A stretch of DNA of 64,000 nucleotides from Psococerastis gibbosa (GCA_963971405.1 OZ020489.1:40104539-40168538), one strand, 5' to 3'. Positions 31,483 through 42,150 are shown, counted from the stretch's first letter. Notes: a model not told the origin generated them from the letters alone. Numbers and translations: made by a program.

Positions 31483-33127
31483 CCTCTTCATGCACCACTT
31501 ATTTTAAAGCAAAAAAAAAAATCAAAATCGTGTGGAGCTACTGGTATATGATTGAACAACGGTTCCTGAACTGTCTGATTTCCACCGCATAGTTTTCCCA
31601 GGATTTCCCGGCGTCAAGTGACGCCACCATGCTTCTGTGACATTTTACTCCTGGCGTCATGTGACGCCAGCAAGTGTGAAAGTGTCATAAAATTATGTTA
31701 TGGTGAATATCAGGAGAGTAAACACATAATCTAACAGTTACTATTTATTTCTTCGAATCGTTTCACAGACATATTGTCAGCAATGAGATTCATACGAAGC
31801 CCCTGAACAGTAGACCAATACATCCTAACTCTAGTATATTTTATGTATGTCATAATAATATTAATTGCAATGAACACCTTTATTTCTCGCACTGTTATTG
31901 TGTAATTCTTGCCCTGTTCCAAAGCATATTTCATACTTTCTGCACAAATAAGTTCCATTATTGGGTCAGGGAAAAGCTTAGTAAAAAAACTCGTATGGTG
32001 TGTCACCAGTGAAATTTATTTTTTCGTCCCCTAAGAAATTCGGAGGATTGGACGAAAATAAATTGTCTTTTCCAGGGGCCCATTTTTTGGAAGGGGCAGT
32101 ATAATTTTTAGCACAAACAAGATTCACTTCCTTTCTTTTTTGCAAAACAAGTCTCTTACGGGCTTTAGACGATTTTAAAGAAGTATCACTGGGCACTGGT
32201 GAAGGTGCTCTTGATGTTCCCGGCGTCCCGTTTTGTGGGGTTGCTTTGGGTGACGGGGTCAATGTCAAGGGCAAAATGTCTTTTCCTGGGGTCCAGTTTG
32301 CAGGAGGCAAGGCATCATTTTTAGCACTAACTGTAATACTTTTTGGTAAAACAAGTCTCCTACGGGCTTTGGGCGTGTTTGAAGAACTACTACAGGGCAC
32401 TGGCGAAAGTGCAGCTGATGTTTCCGGCGTCTCGCTTGCTAGAGTTTCTCTCGGGGAAGGGGTCAATGGAAGGAGTAAATCTGAATGCTGGATTAGGCTA
32501 GATGCAATTGATATGGGCTCAGATTGACTTCAGGTATATCGTCTATGTCTTCATCTTCACTACCACTCAAATCTAGGTCTGACCCCGAAGGGGGCTCATA
32601 ATATGCTTGCTCTGATTGTAGATAAGCTAAAAGCTCTTTTTCAGTGTAATGCCGGTCTAAAAAAGAAAGGGAATAACCGTGAATATAGGTCGTAGGGCTG
32701 ATACATATTTGGACACATAGATAAAATTGTTTCCGTCATTGCGTGCAGGCGTCATATGACGCCACATGCTTCGTAAGGCCTACTAGACACACTTACTATG
32801 AAAATTATTTTTTGTAAATACATATCATTTCTAAGATAACTAGTCATCACAAAAACATTTTTTTAGAGTAAAAATTGTCATAAGTAGAATAATAAAAAAA
32901 TACTTATTGTAGCGCTTCATTTATAATGAAAAAATATGCAAATTCCTCAAAATAATGCGTCTCAAAGTCAAAATAATGAGAACGGTGACCATTGTTTGTT
33001 TACAAAAACAATGATGCCACTTTCTTAACGTGGCACAAGAATCTATTTTCCAGAACTGCGACACGCAGTTTGGCGGCAAATTCAAAAGTTTAGCTGGCGT
33101 CACATGTTACCTCCGTCCGCGAAGAGG
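31483..33127 (-). mobile_element. Deleted piggyBac-like element
   Basis: A 1645-bp insertion lies between TTAA (31479-31482) and CTAA (33128-33131, a mutated TTAA). Ends are CCTCTTC...GAAGAGG. Palindromes of the type GGCGTCANNTGACGCC lie near both ends (31610-31625, 31653-31669, 32748-32763). It contains a truncated, frameshifted transposase gene on the minus strand and lacks room for the full catalytic domain. Confidence 0.8.
31731..32660 (-). pseudogene. piggyBac-type transposase, N-terminal remnant
   Basis: Read leftward: 'RHYTEKELLAYLQSEQ' and an acidic 'SGSDLDLSGSEDED' (the acidic N-terminus usual in piggyBac transposases), a Pro/Ser/Arg linker with two similar repeats ('KARRRLVLPKSI', 'KARKRLVLQKRKE'; 'WTPGKDILP', 'WAPGKDNLF'), then 'FTGDTPYEFF'/'TKLFPDPIMELICAESMKYA' and 'IKVFIAINIIMTYIK'. 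The last blocks match the start of the DDE_Tnp_1_7 domain. There are frame changes near 32530 and 32000, and the reading ends at 31731 after 'ADNMSVKRFEEI', well before the catalytic aspartates. 'ttcttttttag' before RHYTE could be an acceptor. Dead copy. Confidence 0.75.
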
Positions 33128-33461
33128 CTAAAAGAAATCGTTGGAGCCGTTTTTGAGAAATATTTTTTTAGACGTTTTTAGAGAATAAAACCCCCCCAAA
33201 TTGAATTGGCCCAAAATAAAAAAAAATGGTCCCGAGGTATGATTTTTGTAAACCTACATGTTAAATTTCATCAAAATCGACCGAGTAGTTTGCCCGGAAA
33301 TCGATGCACAGACAGACAGACAGACATTTCGTAAAAACCACTTTTTTGGGACCTCAAAATGTGTAAATTCGTTGAAATCTCGGAATCGAAAATTTCGACC
33401 ATCACAAAGCTTTCCTTATACTACGTATAAATTGGAAAGCAAAAGTTAAGAGAAGTAATTA

Positions 33462-33660
33462 ATAATGGCCTTCGATGGCATTATGGTAGCTTGTTCGTAC
33501 TTGTGCGAGTCTCTACACACCATGCGATCGGAAACCTGTCGTAACTCAACACAGGTATTGCCTACAGAGGCGGCTGAAGAGGTTATTCGGATAATTGGAT
33601 ATATTCATTGAATTGTTCGTATGCGACTAATAATAAATAATTAATAATAATAAAAAATTA
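33462..33660 (+). repeat. SINE-like family copy, most complete
   Basis: 'ggccttcgatggcattatgg' (A-box-like), 'tagcttgttcgtacttgtgcg', 'agtctctacacaccatgcga', 'cctgtcgtaactcaacacagg', 'gaggcggctgaagaggttatt', 'cattgaattgttcgtatgcg', then a TAA-rich tail. This serves as the reference copy for the family. It immediately follows an R3 right end. Confidence 0.75.
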
Positions 33661-34890
33661 GTTCTCACGCCATGTTGTCTTTCAAAAAAATTGGAAAGAT
33701 TCCGCTTAATGAGGGACTCCCTTCCTCACCACTTTAACCTAGACTTATTTTCTAAATTGTAAAGTGCTGGTAGAACGCTCATATTACTAAGGGAGAAATT
33801 TCAAAATGTTTGACAAACAAGAAATGGCCTTGGATTTTTGACGATGTTAATTAATTTTTCGTTGCACAGTGGTTTCGTTCGTTTCAGAATTCATAAAAAC
33901 TTCAAGTTTTTCCTAAGAAATTTACATGTTCTCATCTGAAATATTATTATTTCTCAAGCCCCCGATAAAGTGCATTGAACCGATTTTATAGAATAGTTGT
34001 AAATCAGTCAGGGAAAATTGAGAAGTTGAGAAAGCTTGATTTTTTTATCAATTTATCATCTGACCGTTTTCATAACTTTGGGGCTGTGGACCGAGAAATG
34101 AATTAATTTCGTCAAATATACACAGCCATTCCTTGTCCACAATATACTTTGAAATATACTCGTCCATTAACATGAATTTGAACGACGAAAGTACTAAGTT
34201 AAGAATTTTATCTTTAAAATTATTCATGCTGTGATTGTTGATGCATCCTCAATGGTTCGATACAGAGGAAAATGTAACCTTGAGTGACGAAAGCTTTTGT
34301 AGCTGTAATTATTTTGCAATATTATTATAATCTCACATTCTCTAGTTTGTAGTTATTGACCTTTATGTTTTCTCTTGGTATTAACTTCAAAAACGTTCCC
34401 GAAGTAAAGAGTAAAACTGCAATACTGGTACTCTTTATCCTATGGCAAAGTGGGAACATGTAGTTAAAATGTGAAAACCAGAAGAAATAGAAAGTTTAGG
34501 AGAAATAATAAAATGGAAATTTGTTCCTTGATTTCCTTTTTATTTCTCCTATATATTTTCCCATAGGCGGGTGAACTCCCTAATCTGTAGAATGAGTTCC
34601 TGTTTACATTGTAGAAAACCTTTGTGGGATGAATAATTAAGGTCAGAAAGATTAACAGTTAAGGTTTGCTTTCAAAATGTCTTTAAAACTGAAACTGTCC
34701 GTCTTTCTTTAAATCATGTTATTTTTCCTGTTGAAAACCCTATATTATTTCAATTTATTTTATTGTTGTTGATCTTTATCTAGTCCTTCGCCTTTATTCT
34801 GTGCTTTTTTTCGTAGAACTTTTGTGTAACAGCTTTAAAAACATAGAATTGGATTGTTTAGAACGCTGCGCTTGTGGATTTGTCAAAACC
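33661..34890. other. No gene seen
   Basis: AT-rich sequence without credible frames or recognised repeats. Confidence 0.35.
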
Positions 34891-35090
34891 ATGTTTTCTT
34901 ACTTTTATACAATATGTGACGGAGCTGTAGAATCCGGAATGATAGGCAGTGGTCGTTCTGGAGGCGTGCTTCCAAACGTTTCGTCAACATCTGCGGTTGA
35001 CATTATCAGTGGAACTGCGTAGACTTCTAAGTTGCTGCTGAGCCTCCGAGATACAATCATAGAAGTGTAAGTCCATACATTATATTGCAT
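34890..35090 (-). repeat. Dispersed repeat R9 ('VDETFGSxxxERPxPIIPD')
   Basis: The minus strand reads 'MSTADVDETFGSTPPERPLP' then 'IIPDSTAPSH'. The plus strand at 35505-35630 reads 'MSPGDVDETFGCTLSERPRP' then 'IIPDYTASSRDSGLET'. Partial copies are at 15130-15205 and 59285-59440. The protein-level conservation between inverted copies suggests a piece of a once-coding retroelement; the family is not identified. Confidence 0.5.
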
Positions 35091-35164
35091 TATTATATGG
35101 CATATATAACACTGACTATAACTTCGGTTGAAGAGGTAACCTCCTCGTTATAACCGAAATTAAG

Positions 35165-35283
35165 AGGATATATAGAAAAAAACTGAACTTAGTGGCATTC
35201 AAACCCATAATCTACGCCCGGCGCCCCGGTTAGGCGTAAATCTTGGGTTCGATTCCCGCTAAGTCCAGTTTTTTTTCTATATC
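35165..35283. repeat. Foldback with paired tRNA-like arms
   Basis: Left arm 'atatagaaaaaaactgaacttagtgg...aaacccataatctacgcc' and right arm 'ggcgtaaatcttgggttcgattcccgctaagtccagttttttttctatat' are inverted copies. The right arm carries a B box (GGTTCGATTCC, about 35252). The loop is 'cggcgccccggtta'. The right arm is like 950-1000. It would fold into a long hairpin. Confidence 0.6.
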
Positions 35284-35315
35284 TAATTTAGGTTCCAATA
35301 TTTTATTCTTTTATT

Positions 35316-35495
35316 AAAAAAAAAAGGTTAAATTGCATACAAACAATTCAATGAATTTATCCGATTAACCTCTTCAATCGCCTCTTCAGTCACCTAATAG
35401 GTACTTGTGTCGAGTTGCGACACGTCCCCGACCGCAAGGTGTGTAGATACTGGCACAGGTACTAGCACGCTACAACCTTGCCACCGAAGTCTCTT
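35316..35495 (-). repeat. SINE-like family copy
   Basis: 'aaattgcatacaaacaattc', 'tttatccgattaacctcttc', 'gagttgcgacacgtccccg', 'ggcacaggtactagcacgct', 'ccttgccaccgaagtc'. T/A-rich tail on the left. It adjoins an R9 copy on the right. Confidence 0.7.
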
Positions 35496-35504
35496 GAAAT
35501 AGAG

Positions 35505-35640
35505 ATGTCGCCCGGAGATGTTGACGAAACGTTTGGATGCACGCTTTCAGAACGACCACGGCCTATCATACCGGATTATACTGCTTCGTCACGTGACTCC
35601 GGCCTTGAAACTTCTCAGTGTAATAAGTCATTCCTTATAG
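35505..35640 (+). repeat. R9 copy
   Basis: Inverted relative of 34890-35090: 'gatgttgacgaaacgtttgg', 'ctttcagaacgaccacggcc', 'tatcataccggattatactgc', 'acgtgactccgg'. The 15130-15205 copy shares 'ctttcagaacgaccacg' and 'cccggattctactgcttcatcacgt'. Confidence 0.5.
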
Positions 35641-35947
35641 GTGAAGTTGTATTGTTTGAAACTATACCTGTACACATATAAAATATAAAAATTCACTGAT
35701 TACCAGCGTTTTAGAAATTCATATTCTATGTTTTAAAGGTTTTAATGTTTTATTTTAGTAAGTTTTGTCTTGTATTTGATGATATATATTTTTTTAATAT
35801 CTTTTAATAGTTATATATGACTTATTTATTTTTGCATGCCGGGTGTACAGTTACAGATAACTAAGGATTTTGTATTCGCTGTTGAATGACTTACGAAGAT
35901 TATCTTGCCAAACAAGAAAGCAGAAAGAAACAGAAAGAAGCAGCTCG

Positions 35948-36311
35948 ATCATGGCGATTTGGAATTATTATAATGCCGGGTTTATATAGTACCGGGGTTT
36001 ATTTTTTATTACCGCAGTAGTAAGGTGTCATGTGACAGTGTTAAAATATCGCTGGAAATTCAAATCAATAAGTATTTAAAATACAAGAGAATGGTAGGAT
36101 TGTTTAATATTTGAAGGAAATACTAATTAACCTTAAAATGTGCTGGTTGAATTTTGAAATATAATAAGAATTTTAATTAATTTGTCCGCATCTAAGGGAG
36201 AAAAAATTGAAAGCTCCCAAAAATATTAATTTATCAATTTGAATTTCCCGTCCATTTCCCATCAACAATTGAATAAACCTAGGTGTTTCGTTTATCCCAA
36301 ATCGCCATGAT
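35948..36311. mobile_element. Palindromic MITE (ATCATGGCGATTTGG ends)
   Basis: Perfect 15-bp inverted ends ATCATGGCGATTTGG (35948-35962) and CCAAATCGCCATGAT (36297-36311) bound a 364-bp AT-rich element. It is related in its ends to 11715-11863 and lies 37 bp from the LTR at 36349. Confidence 0.65.
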
Positions 36312-36348
36312 GGTATGGCTGCATTTTTTTCTTACGACAGGTAGTATG

Positions 36349-36492
36349 TGTTATAACTTTTATGGGTTATTAATATTAAATCAGAACACAGATTGTATAT
36401 GGATTGTATGCACTTTTTATTATTGAAAATCTTAATAACAAACCGTATATCCATGGTAACTGGAACATGGAATAATTTATAAGTATGCTACA
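36349..36492 (-). repeat. LTR of Ty3/gypsy-type element (3' LTR)
   Basis: 144 bp, TGTTATAA...TATGCTACA in plus orientation. Its partner is 42018-42150. It is flanked on the outside by GTATG (36344-36348). It contains an 11-bp local duplication ('gattgtatatggattgtat') absent from the partner. A purine tract (complement of 'attttcccccctt', 36493-36505) lies just inside, the polypurine tract. Confidence 0.85.
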
Positions 36493-36503
36493 ATTTTCCC
36501 CCC

Positions 36504-37790
36504 TTAAGTAAATTCCAAAACATAGTCTTGTAAATGACTCGGTTTTCTAGTAATACGTCCTGTTCTTCGCAAAATTTGATTGGGTTCAACATCAGGCATT
36601 TTGGTTTGTTGTTTGTTAACCTCTTCCCCATGCTCTTGGTGGTCGTCTTCTGCCTGTTCATCGCGATGTTCATCATTCGGATCTGGCTCTCTGCCAACAG
36701 GAATTTCATAAAATTCTTCCTCTCGGATGATTTCCGATGGTAGAGACTTGTCTGCGAAAGTTACGGACTTCTTCGGTTGCTTGTCTTTCTGGTGATTAGA
36801 TGGAGCACCTCTAAGTTGATCTACGTGTCTTTTTAATTGGAAGCCATCTTCCAATCTTACGAGGTAATGGAGTACTCCGAACTTTTTTATCACAGTACCA
36901 GGCTTCCACCACTCTTTGTTCGCCGAATAATACCTGGCAAAGATTTGATATCCCACATTAAATGTTCGAGCCCGTTGTTTTAGGCAAGTCTTTTGATGCT
37001 TAATGGGCTTCAGTGCCCCTAGTTTGATCCTAATTTTTCGATTGAGGTATAGTTCCGCAGGTGATTTCCCGCTCTTCAGAGATGTTGATCTAAATCTGAA
37101 CAATATCTCCCTTAATTTGATATGGATAGTCCCTGGCTCAGAATTTATGGCAGTGAGACGTTTCTTCAAGGTCTGTACGTTTCGCTCCGCCAAACCGTTA
37201 GTTGAAGGATGACCTGGAGCTATAAGCTTTTGAAAAATTCCAGCTTCTTTACAGAATACTTGAAATTCCGTGCTTGTGAAAATTGTTGCGTTATCTGACA
37301 CTAGAACTTCTGGATATCCATGACTCGCAAAGATTTCTTGAAGTAGTTCAATGGTCGAGTTTGAATTTGGTGCACTGCCTATTTCTTTGATTTCAGCCCA
37401 CTTAGATTTTGCGTCCACAACTACCAGGAAATGATACCCTTGAAATGGTCCTGCATAGCCAATATGAACTCTTTGCCAATTTGAATTAGGCTCTTCCCAA
37501 GGGTGGAGAGGAGCTTTCGGTGGATTGTTTCTCACTGATGAACATTGTGAGCATGCTTGCACCATGTGTTCGATGTCGCTGTCGATTTTATGCCAGTATA
37601 CATACTGCCTCGCTAGTTGTTTCATCTTGGTAATACCAATGTGAGTCTTGTGTAACTCCTTAAGAACGTCATATTGCAATGCTTTCGGAACTACAACCCG
37701 TTGACCCCGTAAAAGAAGATTACTATCGATGGTGTACATTGAGTCTGGGTCATTATTTGTTCGCAAGGTTTGAATATTTTTGATACTTAC
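36504..37790 (-). pseudogene. Retrotransposon integrase segment of pol
   Basis: From the LINE boundary (37785) the frame holds an HHCC-type zinc-binding N-terminal region ('ELHKTHIGITKMKQLARQY', 'VQACSQCSSVR'), the core, and a GPY/F-like C-terminal module ('FNVGYQIFARYY', 'HYLVRLEDG'). In the core the first catalytic position is glycine ('VHIGYAGPF') where the family has aspartate. The second ('VSDNATIF') and the glutamate ('STNGLAERNVQTL') are present. The integrase would be catalytically dead on this reading. The frame is otherwise open to the purine tract. The 5' extension to 37934 belongs to the LINE tail read in another frame. Confidence 0.85.
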
Positions 37791-39088
37791 TTTACTTTTT
37801 CGTGTCCAGGCGAACATCCCAAAATCGGGTGAAGTCGTAGGCAGCACTGTTGGCCTGCCATAGGTCATCCCTGGTGCATTGGACCGGGCATAGGCTGCAC
37901 TGGAACAGGTGATCCATATCCTGCCTCTGACCACACGAGCACATGGTGTTGCTTTCGTCTGTCTGGCCCTATCTCGCCCTATTGGTTTTCACAGGGGCTG
38001 CGCCGGAGCGGATTTGGTTCAGCACCGCCCACGTTCTCCATTTAAAGTGGATCCCGGTGGTGCTGACGGGCGCGGGTGGGTACCAGGTTGGAGGTTCCAC
38101 GGTAACATGGCTGAGGGAACTTTTTCTTGACTTTAGGCGTAGGTCTTCTTGCGAGGTGGCTTCTTTCCCATACATCACATGCCTATCATCGAAAGCCTGT
38201 TTGAACCTTTCCGTGTACTCTGAGGTCTTCCTGCGCAGGTCCGGTTTGTCTAATCCCGCACATCGATAGAGATTGTCCAGTGGCGTCGCTTTGAGACACC
38301 CAGTTGCGATGCGGCAGGTTTCGTTTAAAGCAACGTCTACTTTTTTAGAGTGAGTTGAGCGACTCCATACGGGACATGCATACTCGCCAGTAGAGAAACA
38401 AAGCGCCTTAGCCGTGGTGAGGAGTACGTGAGGTTCGGCCCCCCACTTAGAGCATCGAAGTTTTCGCAGCAGGTTGTTGCGTGAGGTGACCTTCATTGCT
38501 GTTTTCTGACAATGCCCCTTGAATGTTAAAGATCTATCGAGCATGACTCCCAGGTAGGTTGGAGTCTCGCAGTGCTCCAGCTGGTGATTGTTCCACGACA
38601 CCCTTAGTTTTCTCTTTGCTTCTCTCGAGCGCAGGTGGAATGAGCACACTTGGGTCTTCGCAGGGTTTGGTTTTAACGCGTTGCTTGCGTAGTACTCTGA
38701 GAGTTCCCTCAGCGCTTCTCCGAGCTTCTCTTCCACTCGTTCAAAGGTCTGGTCTTGAGCGGCGAGGGCCAGGTCATCGGCATAAAGAAAGTGTAGACAG
38801 CACCGGGTCACAGGCTGGTCGTTCGTGTAGATGTTGAATAGCGTCGGAGAGAGCACACCACCCTGAGCTAGGCCGTTCTTTTGGTTGCGCCATCTGCTTG
38901 TCTTTCCCTCGAATGAGACGTCAAACCTTCTGTTCCGCAGGATGGATTGGATGACTTTTGAGAAATTTTCGTTGCCGGTCAGTTTCTTTACTTTCTGTAG
39001 TAAGAGTTTGTGGTTCTCGGTATCGTAGGCGGCGGAGAGGTCGACGAAAACAACGCCTGTTCGATGTACTCGGTGAGGTTAAGTAAGT
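37786..39088 (-). mobile_element. Jockey-like LINE inserted in the LTR element
   Basis: It is bounded by a perfect 13-bp target duplication, aatatttttgata (37773-37785 and 39089-39101). On the minus strand it is 5'-truncated inside the RT domain: 'GVVFVDLSAAYDTENHKLLL' (motif A), 'NGLAQGGVLSPTLFNIYTND' (motif B), 'FLYADDLAL' (catalytic), 'NPAKTQVCSFHLR', 'YLGVMLDRSLTF', 'CPVWSRSTHSKKVD', then the CxCG zinc-knuckle tail. A frame change near 37970 separates the RT body from the tail. The 3' end is 'cacgaaaaagtaaagtaag'. The layout fits the jockey clade. Confidence 0.9.
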
Positions 39089-40895
39089 AATATTTTTGAT
39101 AATTCATCGTCTTTTGTTGTTTCTCCCACCATTGAGTCAAATGTTAACTGCACTGATGATATTGCAGATATCGTTTGTAGACATAATTGATTCACTTCCC
39201 AATTAATATCTTCATCAGTGATCGCTGTTGTTGTTTCGATGGGTGCCCTGGATAGGCAATCTGCATTTGCATTATCAACACCCTTTTTGCACTGCACCTT
39301 GTAATCGAATCCTGATAAGAATGCTGTATAACGCTGCAATCTTGCCGATGTCATTTTTGGTATTCTAGTGTTTTCTTTAAAGATATATGAAAGCGGTTGG
39401 TTATCTGTAACCAACGTAAAAGATCTTAAAAGTAGATATTGATGGAATTTGCCAACAGAAAATATAATGGCCAGCGCCTCTCGATCTAGTTGTGAATAAT
39501 TTTTCTCCCCTTCTGTTAATGACCTGGAAGCGATGCTGACGGGCCTTTCTTCTCCATCGATCATGTTTGATAAAACTCCTGAAATTCCATAAGGACTGGC
39601 GTCACATGCCAATGTCACTGGTCTTGTTGGGTCAAAAGGAACCAATACTCTGTCGCTCGTAATTGTTTTAGACGCAAGAAAGCGTCCGCGCACTTAGATG
39701 TCCACTGAAACCTCACCGACTTTTTTAGCAGTGCTCGAAGTGGAGGAGTCGATGCTTGTGGAATAAATCTGGAGTAATAAGTCCCCATGCCCAGGAACGT
39801 TCTAACATTGTCCGCGTTCTTCGGACGGGGCATTTTTACGATTGCTTCGATTTTCTTTGAAGACTTGGATATCTTGTTATGTTCAATGACATGACCAAGA
39901 AATTCGATGCGTTTTTTGAAAAATTCACATTTCTGTTTGTTTAGATGTAAATCATACTTACGTAGTTGTCGCAAGCATTTGTACAAATTTGCTCTTGTTT
40001 CTTCAATAGATGTTCCATGGACGATAATGTCATCAAAATACGACTCAGTTTTGGGTAATTCTCGTAGAATCTGGTCGGTGATACGATTGATCTCACTGGG
40101 TGCAGTTTTTATTCCAAATGATAGTCAATTCATCCGGTATGTTCCCCGGTGCGTTGTAATAGCTTGTATTTTGCTGGAATCTTCATCTACTTTTACGTGT
40201 AGGTACGCCTTAAATAAATCGAGACGACAGAAAAAACGGGAGCTGTCTAAGATTTCATCAATCTTCCTTATAGGGTAATGACTGCTAGTTAAGCGTTCGT
40301 TTACCCCAATTTTATAATCCACACACAAGCGCACAGTGTTATCTGGTTTTGGTATGACCACCAGGGGTGATCCCCAGTCGCTCGTCGAGAGTCGGAGTCG
40401 GAGTTGGAGTTTTAACTCAAAATCCGGAATACATCCAATTTTACCGTCGAACAAATCGGCAAATTCGGTAAAAATATCATTTTCAATGTTGATAGTCTTT
40501 ACTATACAAGTCCGTTTATTTGATTCATCGTCCAGTTGAGATAAATTTACTCCTAAGCGGCGAATCCAGGTACGCCCAACCAAAGCAGAGAAACCGTCGG
40601 GCACTATGAACAATTCTTCATTGATAGATAACCCATTATATTGAATTGTGACGTTGACTTTCCCTTCTGGCTTGAAAATATCATGGGTGTATGCACGAAA
40701 TGTAACGTTAGTGGAACACAAAGGTGCACGTAGATTCAACGCTCGGAATTGTGAGACTGGCAACAGAGTAAACCCTGAGCCTGTGTCCACTTCGAATTGC
40801 ACTTCTTGTCCTTCGATTATAATTTTTACGAAAAATCGTTCTTGATCAGATATGAGATTGCACTTCACAGACAATGGTACCAGAACGGTTTTCAC
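39089..40895 (-). pseudogene. Retrotransposon protease / RT / RNase H segment of pol
   Basis: Protease near the N-terminus shows 'FEVDTGSGFTLLP' (active-site DTG). RT follows: 'STSDWGSPLVVIPKPD', 'RLCVDYK', 'YPIRKIDEIL', 'FCRLDLFKAYLHV', then a nonsense codon at 40127-40125 just before 'LSFGIKTAP', in frame on both sides. The catalytic box is 'ESYFDDIIVHG' and the connection 'EFLGHVIEHNKI'. A frameshift near 39680 precedes RNase H ('LVPFDPTRPVTLACDASPYG', 'NYSQLDREALAIIF', 'LVTDNQPLSYIF'). Reading is lost at the LINE insertion. Normal family gene order; disabled by one stop, one shift and one insertion. Confidence 0.9.
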
Positions 40896-41949
40896 TCCGT
40901 AATCCAGGCGATATTGTTTTCCTTCATCATCTGCATATAGATATCTACATTTTTAATTTGATCATCTGCCCGCTTTTCAAAACCACCTTTCATTAACGTA
41001 CTAAGACATACTTTCTGTACATGGCCGGTTCTGGAACAACTCTTACACGACAGCCTGTTCTTTTCGACTTTGCACTGTGGGGCCTGGAGATTATCGCGAC
41101 CGCAGTGGAGACAAACTCCGTCGATACCCAATTCCTTATAGTTCACTCCAGACTTGACACGGCGGAGAGAAGTTCTGGGTCTGCTGCTTGATCGATCACG
41201 CGGTTGAGATCCTTGATTGATTCGGCCAATGTCTGTTCTTCACCTGATTGATATCACTTTTTTCCGCCAAAGCTTGCTCTAGCATACTTGAGTCGGCTTT
41301 TGCTGACTCCAACGCAATAGCCTTGTCGACAACATCTTTTAAAGTACAGTTGTCACATTCTGACTGGAGAAGGTGTCACGTATTACGTTGCTTTTTATCC
41401 CCCTGATAAACTGTGCTCGAAGGAATATGTCAGAAGGATTGCTCGTTGTGTTACAAGAACAGGGACATTGACATGTCACTTTAAATTGACATTCTGGCAT
41501 ATCTGCACGTAGGACAGCCACAAATTCTGCTATCGATTGATTATCACTCTGTTTGCGAGTTAAAAATTGATGCTGCGCAACCAAGAAATTGCGCTTTGGA
41601 GATAAATGTTTTTCCAGAATGTCTAGCAACTCCTTATAATTGAAATGGTTCAACTCTTTCGGTGCCACTAACGACGATACCGTCTCATGTGTTTTTGCTC
41701 CAATTGAATTTAAAAGAACCTTTGCACAGCATGCAGAGTCATTTTCGATACCCTTTAGCGAGATATAGTTCGTAAACCTTTTCTTATAATTGTCAAAAGA
41801 CTCCTTTGATGGGTCGAAAGATTCGAAATTAGAAATATGTGTTGCGCGTTCTTACCACCTTTATGCAATTGCGACTTGATGAGTGCATCAAACATCTGCG
41901 TCTGCATGTCCATAAATGTTTGAAATTGTTCGGGATCTATGGCCAACAA
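40892..41949 (-). pseudogene. Retrotransposon gag
   Basis: Read leftward in pieces: a coiled-coil-like start ('PEQFQTFMDMQTQMFDALIK'), capsid-like 'FNYKELLDILEKHLSPKRNF' and 'VLRADMPECQF', then a zinc-knuckle region. One knuckle is intact (CKSCSRTGHVQKVC, CX2CX4HX4C). The preceding 'CLHCGRDNLQAPQC' lacks the histidine. Frame changes lie near 41850, 41340 and 41150, so no continuous protein is made. It lies directly downstream of the 5' LTR. Confidence 0.75.
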
Positions 41950-42017
41950 TCAAGAACGTAAAATAACTAAAATGTTCAATTTTTTTTTACTACTTTATCT
42001 TCATCCTCGTCGGCAAC

Positions 42018-42150
42018 TGTTATAATTTTTACAGGTTATTAATATTAAATCAGAACACAGATTGTATGCACTTTGTATTATTGAAAATCTTAATAAAAAA
42101 CCGTACATCCATGGTAACTGGAACATGGTATAATTTATAAGTATGCTACA
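42018..42150 (-). repeat. LTR of Ty3/gypsy-type element (5' LTR)
   Basis: 133 bp, same termini as 36349-36492 and followed outside by GTATG (42151-42155). Just inside, the minus strand reads 'GTTGCCGACGAGGATGAAG', the expected primer-binding position. It does not begin TGG, as most tRNA-3'-end-complementary sites do. Confidence 0.85.

Larger units (their letters stand above)
30985..33440 (+). repeat. R3 repeat copy split by a piggyBac-like insertion
   Basis: The left part 30985-31482 begins 'tgctttccaatttatt', contains a G run of about 20 near 31077-31097, and ends at the TTAA of 31479-31482. The right part 33128-33440 resumes '(c)taaaagaaatcgttggagcc' and ends in CAGA repeats (33310-33326) and a terminal hairpin 'gctttccttatac...gtataaattggaaagc'. 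The uninterrupted copy at 50805-51620 shows the two parts are contiguous. Confidence 0.8.
36349..42150 (-). mobile_element. Ty3/gypsy-type LTR retrotransposon, defective
   Basis: Two LTRs of 144 and 133 bp are bounded by an identical 5-bp target duplication GTATG (36344-36348 and 42151-42155). Between them, on the minus strand and in order, are gag, a CCHC knuckle, protease, reverse transcriptase, RNase H and, after a LINE insertion, integrase. This order (RT-RH-IN) defines the Ty3/gypsy type. No env-like frame is present between integrase and the 3' LTR. Subtracting the LINE insertion and one duplication leaves about 4.5 kb. The LTRs differ at roughly 8 of 133 aligned positions. Several coding breaks show it is inactive. 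Confidence 0.9.

Noticed and set aside
37791-37934. N-terminal start of integrase at 37934
   Set aside because: Those residues come from the LINE tail read out of frame; the true pol segment starts at the LINE boundary (37785).
38559-38837. Plus-strand frame across the LINE
   Set aside because: Antisense shadow of the reverse transcriptase.
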